From assembly GCA_030220185.1 (NCBI GenBank), contig JASPKZ010009677.1, positions 57,057 through 121,056 on the forward strand: a DNA stretch of 64,000 bases, written 5' to 3'. Under the pieces are notes generated by a model that saw only the letters and a list, made by a program, of their open reading frames with translations, was not told the DNA's origin and did no database searches. Both the position numbers and the translations under genes were made by a program. This document shows positions 48,990 through 59,267 of the stretch, piece by piece (within the stretch, counting starts at the first letter, position 1; each line of letters starts with the position of its first letter). The stretch is from Diploptera punctata (Eukaryota; Arthropoda; Insecta; Blattodea; Blaberidae).

Positions 48990-49850
48990 TTTTTCTGAGT
49001 TGTTTTTTGACTCACCTCCTACTTCTTGACTTCCATGTAGACCCTGGGTTTCGTCACTGCTTTTGTGACATTCTCGATGCAAAATTACGTTCACATCTGC
49101 CATCCAGTGGTTTTCTCTCCTGTAGATTGATTTCTGCGCTCTTTGATGGCTGACCAATGAACTTCCAAATCAATCCCCTCTCATTTTCACTGGGTATTTT
49201 AAAATTCATAGTTTTCTTTTTATTCTTGCATATGTAAATTTTCTCCCAAATTGTGAGTTCCTTTGGTTTTTCTAACTGTTTAAAGTAATTTTGCCTTGAT
49301 TTCAATTCTATGTTTTTCTGACCAAACATGTGCAGCTATTGCAGATTTTTCTGTTTCTCTATTTTTAACATTTCTAAGGTGTTCTTTCAATCTTCTATTT
49401 AAATTCCTTTTTGTTTTCCCTATGTATTCTTTTCACAATCTAATTTAAATACAAGATTGAAAGAACACCATAGAAATGTTAAAAATGGAGAAACAGAAAA
49501 ATTTGCAATAGCTAGCTGCATATGCATGGTCAGAAAAACACAGAATTGAAACCAAGGCCAAATTACTAAAACAGTTAGAAAATCTAAGGGACTAACAATT
49601 TGGAAGAAAATTTACATCTGCAAGAATAAAAAGAAAAAACCTGAATTTTGAAATTTCTGGAGAAAATAAAAAAAAAATGATTTGGGAGTTCATCTCAGCC
49701 AGCAGAGGGAGCAGAAATCATCTTACAGGATGGACAACTGCAAAACGACAGTTTGGAGGCATTTACAATGTTGCAAAGAAGCGATGAAACCTAGGTCTGC
49801 ATAAAAATCAAGAAATATGAGGTGAGTCAACATTTCCAACTCAGATATAA
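48990..49850 (+). mobile_element. Old PLE hairpin, diverged arms
   Basis: Left arm minus EN (49054-49329; [20 protein letters not shown]) and right arm plus EN, meeting near 49445. Arms differ at many sites, unlike most others here. Ribozyme-like CGAGAA ... GTGACGAAA. Confidence 0.72.
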
Positions 49851-50029
49851 TTAATTTAGATTATTATTATTTCAGGAAATATATCATTATTAATATTTGA
49901 AAAATTAAAAAAAAAATTGTGCTTTGTTTCTTGATAACCAATATTGGCTAATTTTTAAAAATGTCTTTCATTTCACTCCCTGTATTTTCTCAACAATATA
50001 GTTCTATGGTTTTTTTATTATTCATTTCG

Positions 50030-50700
50030 TAAATCTCAATGATGGATAAATTATATTTGAAGAAAAATATTATACACTCAGTCTGAGCATATCATTTTTC
50101 TCTTCAAATATAATTTATCCATTATTGAGTTGTTTGAAATGAATAATAAAAACATCAAAAGAAGCCATACTGGTTTTATAATGTAATGTAAAATTCCCAA
50201 TGAAATGTTTTCTTAATAAAGAAGCTACCATTTGCAAGATAGAAGCAAAAGCTTCATAGCATTTGGTATGTGGGAATTAACAGCATATATAAGAGAAAGA
50301 TTTGCATTTAGATTGGAGTTACTTGGATAGCTCACTTGGTAGAGCATTCACCTAGATTGCAAAAGGTTCTGAGAGTATAATTTTTCTCTTCAAATATAAT
50401 ATAATATTCTATGTTATTAATGTTTAATTTAATACTTCTCACTGAAGGACAAATTGTATTTGAAGAGAAAAATTATATGCTCAGAAGACTGGGATTGGAA
50501 CCCAGGACCTTTGACTTTCTGTGCCAATGCTTTACCAACTGAGCTACCTGAGCACTCCGTTCTGTATAAGAGAAAAATTTGCATTTAGATTGCAGTGCTC
50601 AGGTAGCTAATTTGGTAGAGCATTGGCATAGAAAGCCAAAGATCCTGGGTTCAAAACCGAGTGTATAATTTTTCTCTTCAAAAATATATTTCTACCTTAT
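50030..50700. repeat. Cluster of tRNA-like foldback repeats
   Basis: Degenerate core (+) at about 50320-50375, then a head-to-head pair at 50482-50556 (-) and 50607-50680 (+), each flanked by gaagagaaaaatt / aatttttctcttc. Unit text (gaagctaccatttgcaag) is shared with the 303-bp array. Confidence 0.68.
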
Positions 50701-50929
50701 AAAACTTATGTTCAATCTAACAATTCAATTTATTTTCTCTAATTGGAATTTAAAGCAGATATTTATTATTATTTTTATTGTTTTTATTTTATTTGATAAC
50801 ACTCAGCATTTTCCTAAAAGTTAGTTCAGCTTATTCAAAATGTGTGTAAATGGCACAAAGAATAGGTGCCAGTAGGAAATAGTTTCACAATTTTTTATTA
50901 AAAATTTAACATTCCTCATTAAAGGTCAA

Positions 50930-51191
50930 ATTGTATTTTAAGATAAAAATATGCATCTAGACCGGGGTTTGAATCCAGATCATTCGCTTTATATGTTAAT
51001 GGTCTGCCACTGAGCTATCCAAGGCCTCCAAGCTAAACACACCTATATTCTCTCTTATATATTTTAATTCCCAAAAGCGCCAAAGACTTGCAAACTATTG
51101 CTCGGTACACAAATGGGTGCTTCTTATTTAAGAAACATTTTTTAAGCCTTTGGCTCTCTTGGGAATTGAAAAATATAAGAGAAAAATTTGT
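50930..51191 (-). repeat. tRNA-like repeat, degenerate
   Basis: Core near 50960-51040 (gtttgaatccagatc; ccactgagctatcc), continuing to the flank at 51180-51191 where a PLE inserted. Confidence 0.6.
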
Positions 51192-51251
51192 TAATAGTGA
51201 GTGGAGAACATATTTTTAATGACTCACCTCATATAATTTCAAATTTCTTGA

Positions 51252-51288
51252 TACCGGCGGTTTCAGACAATATCTTGTCCCTCTTCAG
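51252..51288 (-). ncRNA. Hammerhead ribozyme motif, intact core
   Basis: Minus strand: CTGAAGA, helix II GACAA/TTGTC, GAAA, helix III ACCG-C-CGGT, then A. Confidence 0.75.
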
Positions 51289-51431
51289 TCATGGCTTCTA
51301 CTGATGAAATTCTCTGGTTGTTGATTTCTCGAAGGACATCACCTCTTGATGAAATTCTCTGGTTGTTGATTTCTCGAAGGACATCACCTCTTGAATCAAC
51401 AACCAGAGAATTTCATCAGTGGAAGCCATGA

Positions 51432-51468
51432 CTGAAGAGGGACAAGATATTGTCTGAAACCGCCGGTA
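51432..51468 (+). ncRNA. Hammerhead ribozyme motif, intact core
   Basis: Mirror of 51252-51288: CTGAAGA, GACAA/TTGTC, GAAA 51456-51459, ACCGCCGGT, then A. Both arms keep complete cores. Confidence 0.75.
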
Positions 51469-51690
51469 TCAAAGAAATTTGAAATTATATGAGGTGAGTC
51501 ATTAAAAATATGTTCACCACTCACTATTAATGATATAACCTCATAATGTTTACTTCCCAATATTAATTTAAATAGAAAAATTTGTATTTAATTAATGTTG
51601 GGAAGTAAACATTATGAGGTATAATCATTAAAATTCATCGGAGAACATATTGTTTAAACAACTCACCTCATAGGATTCATGCTTCCATGA

Positions 51691-51726
51691 TATCGCGATT
51701 TCAAACATAATCATGTTCATCGTCAG
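51691..51726 (-). ncRNA. Hammerhead ribozyme motif, intact core
   Basis: Minus strand: CTGACGA, helix II AACAT/ATGTT, GAAA, helix III ATCGCGAT, then A. Confidence 0.75.
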
Positions 51727-52880
51727 CCATAACTCCGACTGATGAAATTCTTCGGCCGTCAACTATTCTATTGTCGCCATCTTCAGTGCTGCTATCTATG
51801 GTTGAATTTATGAACTTCGAAATCAATGTAATTTCGTTAGGGATATCAAAATTCATTGATCTATTTTTGTTTTTCTGAATGTATATTTTTTCCCAAACTG
51901 TCAATTCCAAAGGTTTCTCTACTTGTTTTAAAAGTTTAGCCTTCTCTTCCAATTTTATGATGTTCTAATAAACTATGTGCAGCAATTGCAGATTTTTCAA
52001 TTTCACAATTTTTAATATTTCTGAAATGTTCTTTTGTCCGAATTTCCAAATTCCTTTTTGTTTTTTCCTATATAAACTTTATTGCAATCTTCACAATTTA
52101 TTTGATAAATTCCAGATTTCTTACTGTCTGGAACTTTGACTTTTTTATTGGTACTTAGAAGATTACCCAGACTAAATTTATTTATTGGTGCCAAAAAAAT
52201 GTTGTATTTGTCAAAAATTTTTTGAAATTTCCTATGCATTTCAGGATGGTAAGTAATTTTCTTGTATTTTTTCTTTTCTTTGCAATTTTGTAAAGTAGTA
52301 TATTCATTAAGTCTTTTATTGTGTTTGAATTTCTTCAACTTATTATATAATTAATTCTTTATCAAAACCATTTAATCTAGCAGTGTTTAAGATATGTTTA
52401 AACTCTTTATTGAAATTTTCTTCGTTTAATGGTACATTTGTCAATCTGTAAATTAAGCTATTGAATATTGCATGCTTATGAGCACATGTGATTGAAGCCT
52501 GATGATTTAATGTAATTATCTGTATGAGTTCCTTTTCTAAATATATCAAATTCAATTTTCAGTGTTTGATCATTCCTAATTATACATAAATCCAAAAAAG
52601 GAATTTTGTTTTCTTTTTCTAATTCAACGGTAAACTTTACTGATTCATCCTGAAGGTTCAATAATTTAAGAGCATCTTCAATATCTTTAGAATTTATTAT
52701 TGCAAAAATATCATCCACATATCTGAACCAAGTCTTAAACATCCATGGGTATGCTTTAGTGATTTGACACTCCAAGTAACTCATGAACAAATCAGCTAAA
52801 AATGGTGAGAGTGGATTACCCATTGACAAACCCGAAACCTGTTGGTAAAATTTTCCATTATAGGTAAAATAATTACTGAC
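51701..52880 (-). pseudogene. PLE reverse transcriptase and GIY-YIG endonuclease, frameshifted
   Basis: In order from 52880: NGKFYQQVSGLSMGNPLSPF, LADLFMSYLECQ, FRYVDDIFAI with catalytic YVDD, then IPFLDLCI and [15 protein letters not shown]. After frameshifts: [20 protein letters not shown], a basic linker ([20 protein letters not shown]), [18 protein letters not shown] and, from 51952, [20 protein letters not shown] ending [15 protein letters not shown]. RT palm, thumb-side linker and EN are therefore all present; the N-terminal RT half is missing. Confidence 0.88.
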
Positions 52881-52909
52881 ACATAGCTTAGTAAAGAAAA
52901 ATTTGTGTT

Positions 52910-53312
52910 TAGATTAGGGCCTTGGATAGCTCAGTGGCAGAGAATTAGTATATAAAGCTACAGATCCTGGGTTCAAACTCCGGTCTAGGCATATATTTTT
53001 CTCTTCAAATTTAATTTGACCTTCAATGAGAAATCTTAAATTTTTAATAAAAACATCCAAAGAAGCTCTACTGGCTTTATAAAGTAATGTTAAATTCTCA
53101 TTAAAAAAGTTGTCTTAAATAAGAAGCTGCCATTTGCATGTTGAACATTGGTTCACAAGCCTTTGGCGCTCTTGGGAATTGAAAAGTATAAGAGAAAAAT
53201 TTTTGTTTAGTTTGGAGGCCTTGGATAGCTCAATGGCAGAGCATTAGCATATAAAGATAAAGGTCCTGGGTTAAAACCCCGGTCTAGACGTATATTTTTC
53301 TCTTCAAATATA
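52910..53312 (+). repeat. Two tRNA-like repeats about 300 bp apart
   Basis: Cores at about 52920-52992 and 53218-53292 (ggatagctcagtggcagag; cctgggttcaaactcc), each followed by atatttttctcttcaaat. Same 300-bp spacing as the array at 18985. Confidence 0.68.
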
Positions 53313-53325
53313 GGTTTCAGATATT

Positions 53326-53458
53326 CATTGTTAAATATGGGAAATGACATTAAGAGGTTCTTAATTTGTAAATTAATGAGTCATTTTTTAACAACATCTT
53401 ACCTCATATTTTATGTAAAATATGAGGTAAGATGTTAAAAATTGACTCATTAATTTAC
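53326..53458 (-). mobile_element. 133-bp minimal PLE hairpin without ribozyme
   Basis: Inverse tail, then cttacctcatattttatgt facing aaaatatgaggtaag; no CTGANGA or GAAA. TSD tttcagatatt at 53315-53325 and 53459-53469. Confidence 0.83.
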
Positions 53459-53484
53459 TTTCAGATATTTTTTAAATTCACAAT

Positions 53485-53612
53485 GTTTGTTAAAGCAAGG
53501 AGATACACTATCTCCTGTACTATTCAATTTTGTATTAGAACATGCCATAAAATCTTTAGAGCATAAAGAAGGGTAAAATTTAATGGTATAAATAAGTTGT
53601 TGGTGTATAAGA
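53485..53612 (+). pseudogene. LINE RT palm fragment
   Basis: Reads LKQGDTLSPVLFNFVLEHAI then KSLEHKEG, the GDxLSPxLFN motif of LINE reverse transcriptases. Confidence 0.7.
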
Positions 53613-53625
53613 TTACATTAAAATA

Positions 53626-54948
53626 CGAGGGCGGATCAGAAAGTAACGCACAATAATTTTTTTTTAAAAAGTTTAATAGTAAAAAAAAGGAAAAAAATCA
53701 CAAATGAACTCACATCTTTTACCTACTTTTCGACATAGTCACCAACTTTCTCAACATTTTTCCCATCGTGTTACCAGTTTCAATATGCCCTGTTCGTAGA
53801 AGTCCGTTTGGTTGGAGTGTAGCCATCTGCGCACTGCTGATTTCACTTCCACATCTGTCTCAAAGCGTTTGCCGGCCAGGAATTTCTTCATGGGACCAAC
53901 AGATGAAAGTCCGATGGTGCAAGATCCGGACTGTATGGTGGATGCTGGAGCACCTCCCAACCAAATTCGGCGATTTTCTGACGAACGACAGCAGCAACAT
54001 GGGGGCGAGCATTGTCATGAAGAAGTTTAACGTTAATGTTGTGACGTTTGTCACGAATGGCACGACGCAACTTCACCAAAGTTTTAATGTAGGCCGCAGC
54101 ATTCACAGTGGTCCCGTGTCCAGCAAAGTCCACCAATAAAACACCATGCATATCCCAGAACACTGTCACAAGCACTTTCCTGGCAGATTGAGTCACTTTG
54201 AATTTTTTCTTTACTGGGGAACCAGCATGTTTCCACTCCATTGATGCCTGCTTTGTTTCGGGCGTGTAGTGGTACGCCCACGACTCATCACCTGTGACGA
54301 TTCCTTCCAGAAGTCAGTCGTCCTTGTGCGGTGTTACCGCGTTAAGTGGTCCAAGCTTGCTATCATTCGCTGGCCCTTGTGGTCGTCTGTCAGGTTCTTA
54401 GGCACCCAGCGAGCACTAACTTTACGGAATTTCAAATTTTCATGAACAATATCGTACACCGCACCATAGGAAAATGTTGAACTTCTGCGATAAGGCTCGC
54501 AGTTGCACACGGCCGGTCGTTCAGAATTGCCGCCTCAATGCCTCTGACATTCTGCGGGATTGCTGCTGTTGTCAGCCGGCCGGAGCGTGGCGAATCACTA
54601 AGGTTCACGCGTCCCTCTTGGAAGAATGTGCACCACCTGGAGACATTGCTACGGTCCATACAATCATCCCCATACACGCCACGCATGTCCCTGTGAATTT
54701 CACTGGATTTATGTCCTTTGGCCCACAAAAATCGAACAACACTTCTCTGTTCCTCACAGGTGGACGACTGTAGCATGCGCGCCATCTTTGTTGCATAGTT
54801 CAAGCTTCTCTCGCAAGAGGTGCACCTGAGAAAAAAATACCATCTGTAGTGAAAACTTCAAACTATATCTCTGTGAAATTTCAACATTCTAGCTGCAATA
54901 CCAAGGCGAGAAAAAAAATTATTGTGCGTTACTTTCCGTTCCGCCTCG
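53626..54948 (-). mobile_element. mariner DNA transposon, inactivated
   Basis: 1323 bp with inverted ends (cgaggcggaac-gaaagtaac on one side, cgagggcggatcagaaagta on the other) and TA at 53624-53625 and 54949-54950. Length is typical for mariner. Confidence 0.9.
53751..54803 (-). pseudogene. mariner transposase, frameshifted
   Basis: From 54803: helix-turn-helix region (MARMLQSSTCEEQRSVVRFL; RDMRGVYGDDCMDRSNVSRW; SGRLTTAAIPQNV). The catalytic part lies in other frames: VTVFWDMHGVLLVDF (first Asp), LLHDNARPHVA (second Asp), YSPDLAPSDFHLL (third Asp), so the D,D34D triad is recognisable. At least two frame changes, near 54430-54280 and near 53900, inactivate it. Confidence 0.88.
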
Positions 54949-54954
54949 TACTTC

Positions 54955-55093
54955 ATACCTCACCTCATATCCAGTCTTCTAATTAGACTGCAGTTTCAAA
55001 GCCTTAGTGGCTTCATCTTCAGTAATATCTCATGGACTGATTTATGCCGATCAGAAGAACTACTTCTTCTTCCTTCTGATGGTGGACCATCTG
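54955..55093 (-). mobile_element. PLE 3' end fragment with intact ribozyme
   Basis: Minus strand, family of 15380-15960; truncated on the right at a LINE fragment. Confidence 0.7.
54986..55022 (-). ncRNA. Hammerhead ribozyme motif, intact core
   Basis: Minus strand: CTGAAGA, helix II GAAGCC/GGCTTT, GAAA, helix III ACTGCAGT, then C. One of the best-paired examples. Confidence 0.78.
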
Positions 55094-55250
55094 CATAAAA
55101 GAGCTGTCTTAATGTCATCACCTGATACGTTTGAGAGATCATTCACATAAATGTTGAAAATATATGTACTAAGGACTGCTCCTTGGAGAATGCCCACTTT
55201 TGTTTGCTGGAATTTGGTGTACTATCAATATACCTTGTAAGCACAGAAAT
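55093..55250 (-). pseudogene. RNase H LINE RT fragment
   Basis: Minus strand: GILQGAVLSTYIFNIYVNDL, matching the palm of the LINE at 637-3247. Confidence 0.65.
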
Positions 55251-55690
55251 GCTACAAAAGGAACTACCATCAATTGGGTATTCTTGGGACACTACAGTTT
55301 TAATAGCCTATGGAAAATCATATATGTATTTAACAAATAACATCTTTTTGTCAATTTTACTATATGACCAACTACTAATGATTGACATAAGAAAACAAGG
55401 ACTTCATTCTTGAATGTACCAAGAAAACATATAATGCTGTCCCAAATACTTCCCCAGGTGGAGTTACTTGGGATATAAGAAAAGACATTCATCAAAAATT
55501 GACATAAATTATGGTACAGACACTAGTTATGGGCACCTTAAGAGAATTGTACAATGTAATGGAACTTGAAAACTATAAAGAATTTTACTAATTTCTTAAG
55601 ATATTATAATTATCAAAACATGTACAATATATGTTAAGATTAAGCAATAACAAATACAAAGAATTAATAAAACATGTTTTACAAATTATA
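55251..55690. other. Intergenic, nothing recognised
   Basis: AT-rich; no element supported. Confidence 0.35.
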
Positions 55691-55925
55691 ATTCTTCAGT
55701 TTATGGCCATCTTAAATATTTTTATGTCCAGATATTTTCTCCACTTACGTCCTCTTTTGTGGGAAATTCCCTGTACATTCCAAAAGCCATACTTTGCTAC
55801 TGCCTCCAAGGCAAAAGATCGCTGGGACGTACAAAAAAGCACTGGATGGAAAATTCCTCTTTGAGGCCGTAACAGGCCACACGGCCTAATACTTGCATGG
55901 ATGATGATGATGATGATGATGATGA
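55690..55925 (+). repeat. LINE-type 3' end with (gat)n tail
   Basis: Ends gaggccgtaacaggcc, cggcctaatacttg and (gatgat)n, similar to the 3' ends at 13441 and 59280. Confidence 0.5.
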
Positions 55926-56259
55926 TGTCCTCTTTTCTATGAACATTGAATAAAATAATACAGATTAAACACAAAGATTACAACACATGGTATGCATAGA
56001 GTGACCAAAACTAATGCCTCCATCCGAGTTCTAAATAATTTAAAAAATGTCGACATTGGACTTAGTTTTTTGTAATTTGAGCATGAGGAACTTTTTATAC
56101 ATTAACTTCGGAAAAAAATGGTATTTCCTTGCTCTGTGTTCTCTTTTGTGTTACCTTCCCATATTTGCATGAGTTGGAATGATCAAACTGTTAAAATGAA
56201 CACAAGAAATATTACAGTAATATTGACCCTTTTCATGTAGAACGAAAAGTTCATAGCTT

Positions 56260-56684
56260 CAGTGCACGGGAATTCATATATAAATATGAGAATAAATGTG
56301 AAGAATGTGAGAAATTCTACATAGGAAAAACTAAGAGAAACTTGAAAACTAGAGTGAAAGAACATCTCAGGAATGTCAAGAAAGGGGAAGTAGAAAAATC
56401 TGCAGTGGCTGCCCATGCATGGTCTGAAAAACATCTTATCGAGAAAGAAGCTAAATTATTAAAACAAATAGAAAAACCAAAAGAACTTACTGTTTGGGAA
56501 AAGATCTACATTCAAAAGAGCGAAAAGAAGAAATTTATGAACTTTGAAATTCCCGGTGAGAATGACCTGGTTTTGAGGTTTTTCAGTCAGCCAATGGAAG
56601 GAGCGAAGGACAGCTCTTCAAGACGACAGAACAACGGTCGTGACGATACTGAGGATGGAACAGAAACTATGTTCCGAAACTAGT
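56260..56684 (+). pseudogene. PLE GIY-YIG endonuclease, N-terminus truncated
   Basis: Open from about 56250: [80 protein letters not shown] and ending [15 protein letters not shown]. The YIG motif, the catalytic Arg region, KEH and the CxxC are intact; the GIY strand is lost (text reads EFIYKYEN). The last 12 codons coincide with the ribozyme. Confidence 0.82.
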
Positions 56685-56685
56685 T
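56649..56685 (+). ncRNA. Hammerhead ribozyme motif overlapping EN stop
   Basis: CTGAGGA, six-pair helix II GGAACA/TGTTCC, GAAA 56676-56679, helix III ACTAGT containing the TAG stop, then T. Confidence 0.8.
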
Positions 56686-56749
56686 TATAGTCAAATAAGA
56701 AGAACAATATGAGGTGAGTGATAAAAAATTCTACCTTAATAAGAGAATA

Positions 56750-56860
56750 AATATTGATTTAAATCAGGAGCCTGATAGCTCAGTGGTCAGAGTACTGGTG
56801 TACAGAACCAGACACACCTGGTTCAAATCCTGATTCATGAGTATATTTTTCTCTTCAATT
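56750..56860 (+). repeat. tRNA-like repeat
   Basis: Core at about 56770-56842 (gatagctcagtggtcagag; cctggttcaaatcctg), followed by tatttttctcttcaat. Confidence 0.65.
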
Positions 56861-57524
56861 AAAATTGATGCTTGTAACTTGGGACAGTTTTGTTTCTAAA
56901 GTTACATTTCAATGCTACATTTTGGAACAAATGTAAATAATTATCAGGAAAGTTACTTTATATAATTATCAGGAAATGACCTTACTGATAAAGATCATTG
57001 TGATAGATCACAAGTGAGGTTAGAAAGTGATGCATAAATTAGTTCATAACTTCAATATTGAACGATTACCAATCACTGTTATTTTTGGATTTATTAAGGT
57101 AGAAATTATCTTACAATACTGTTATTACTCTCTTTAGAACACTTAATTATTGTCTTTGTTATCACAAATTAATTCATAAGAATTAAATGAATCGTGATTT
57201 CTTCTTACCTCATACTTCTATGTTTTTTTAAACACAGCACTGCAGTATCAGCAACCATTGTCACCAACCTCAGCTGTTTTCACGACTGTCAATTTTTTCT
57301 TTTGCCGGTAATTATCCAAATTGCCATCTGGTGTTCTTTTGAAGGAATTATTTTCTAAACTGCCATCTGGTGTTCTTTTGAAGGAATCATTTTCTAAACT
57401 GCTATCTGTTGTATTTTTGAAGAACTTTGTAATCAAGCTCGGTTTGTCTGGAATCTCGAAGTTTACGGTTCTCGTATGGTTTTTTTCAATATATATTTTT
57501 CCCAAAATGTTTAAATCCAAAGGT

Positions 57525-58435
57525 TTTGAATTTAATATTTATAGAAAAGACACACATACTGACAACTACATAAAATCTTCAGGTTTTAATCATGTGTCGC
57601 ATAAACATGCAATTTTCAATAGTCTATTACACACATTGATAAATATTCCACATAATGAAGAAGATTTTGATAATGAATATAATCATATTGTACATGTTGC
57701 TAAAATAAATGGTTTTGATGAAGACATAATAAAGAATAAATTACAGAAATTTAAACAACAGAAAAGGTTACAGGAATACACCACCGTACAACATGATTCC
57801 AAGAAAGATGTAAAATTCAAGAAATTTACTTACCATCATGAAGTTCATAATAAGTTTCAAAAAATTTTCAGAAAATTTAATGTAAGATTGGCTCCTATTA
57901 ACAAATTCAGCCTGGGTAATCTTCTGTTAACTAATAATAAAGTTAACACCCCAGACCACAAAAAAATCTGGAATTTATCAAATTGATTGCAACAGGATAT
58001 ATATAGGAAAAACAAAAAGGAACTTGGAAACTCGTGAAAAAGAACACTTCAGAAATATAAAGAATGGAGAAATTGAAAAATCAGTTATAGCAGCACATAG
58101 TTTATTAGAGCATCATAGAATTGAAAAAGAAGCAAAACTTTTGAAGCATCTATCCAAACCTTTGGATTTAACAGTTTGGGAAAAAAATATATATGAAAAA
58201 AAACCATACGAGAACCATGAACTTCGAGATTCCAGACTAACTGAGCTTGATTACAAAGTTCTTCAAAAATACAACAGATGGCAGTTTAGAAAATGATTCC
58301 TTCAAAAGAACACCAGATGGCAGTTTAGAAAATAATTCCTTCAAAAGAACACCAGATGGCAGTTTGGATAATTACCGGCAAAAGAAAAAATTGACAGTCG
58401 TGAAAACAGCTGAGGATAGCGACAATGGTCGCTGA
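57525..58435 (+). pseudogene. PLE RT end and EN with TPDGSL repeats
   Basis: RT end [40 protein letters not shown], linker [20 protein letters not shown]; frame lost at about 57970 with loss of the CxxC. EN resumes [40 protein letters not shown]. 58247-58435 ends with two [15 protein letters not shown] repeats and TAEDSDNGR-stop. Confidence 0.8.
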
Positions 58436-58444
58436 TATTGCAGT
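58410..58444 (+). ncRNA. Hammerhead-like motif with altered core (GATA, G17)
   Basis: CTGAGGA, helix II AGCGAC/GTCGCT, GATA, ATTGCAGT then G. The EN stop TGA overlaps GATA. Confidence 0.6.
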
Positions 58445-58764
58445 GCTATGTTTAAAAAAACATAGAAGTATGAGGTAAGAAGAAATCACGATTCATTTAA
58501 TTCTTATGAATTAAACCTCATAATGTTAAAAATTCCCAAATTTATTATATAAACAAATTAATTCCACTGTACTGCCAGAAACCAATTCCTTTAACAGTGG
58601 TGCCAATAGCAAAATCCCTGCTGTCCCAAGCATACCCGAATAATGTTATGTGATTTAGTTTAACATATCATTAAAATGTAGCTTTTCAAGTAGTTTTTAT
58701 CTCCATATCAAGTTAAAAGTCAGCCACGGTCGACTGAAGATTTGTTCCTTCCTCTGTTCTCAAG

Positions 58765-59020
58765 TTCAAAGCTGGCCAAGAATGATGGATTTTTTTAGGA
58801 TGGAAAAATCCAAGGAGCAAGCCCTCCACGAGGGACTTTAAGCCGTGGATCCCTAGTCTGAAGATTTTCAGAATTGTAAAAGATCCTTAAGCCTGAATAA
58901 AGAGGCCTCTAAGCAAAATTCACTGATCTTCATCCTAGTAATACCTTAGTTGCCTGTTGGATGTCTCATTGGATCACTATGTTGACCTCATACCACTCAT
59001 GACATCTTTAAGGAAATAAA
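58765..59020 (+). mobile_element. SINE family 4, 5' truncated
   Basis: Starts at aatgatggattttttta and keeps the aaaaatccaaggagcaagcc body. Confidence 0.65.
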
Positions 59021-59267
59021 CATAACTAGGCTATATGAACTTGGTCTAGTAACTCCTAACAAAGAAGATGCTGAGGCCCAACATTGGGCTTCCTCAAAAT
59101 CATTGTATACAGCTAGGGTATCTTGGTTTGTGTTAAATGTATCTTTGACATCTTGATAAAATTGAATCACGTTTTCTTTTGTAGACGAGTGCTATCTTCT
59201 TTGTGCTGGTAACCTTGCTCAAAACTTGTGTTCTGCTATTTTTGGAATGATACTTTTTCTTCTTCCT

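Larger units (their letters stand above)
51192..51573 (+). mobile_element. PLE hairpin, first of two at one site
   Basis: 382 bp; inverted and sense ends, full tail at right. Left arm has a tandem duplication of about 41-45 bp (tgatgaaattctctgg ...) at 51311-51393. TSD agaaaaatttgt at 51180-51191, 51574-51585 and 52895-52906. Confidence 0.87.
51586..52894 (-). mobile_element. PLE, 5' truncated, best RT+EN copy
   Basis: Conventional (non-hairpin) minus-strand copy: tail and ribozyme at left, EN, linker, RT palm, truncated near 52890. Shares the TSD agaaaaatttgt with the preceding hairpin. Confidence 0.87.
56190..56745 (+). mobile_element. PLE 3' half with intact EN end and ribozyme
   Basis: 5' truncated sense copy: EN from about 56250, ribozyme, then gaggtgagtgataaaa. 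Confidence 0.8.
57176..58552 (+). mobile_element. PLE with inverted 3' end, 1377 bp, 12-bp TSD
   Basis: 57176-57525 is an inverted 3' end (altered ribozyme, TPDG repeats, EN C-terminus); 57526-58552 runs in sense from the RT end through EN to ribozyme and full tail. TSD acaaattaattc at 57164-57175 and 58553-58564. Confidence 0.88.
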
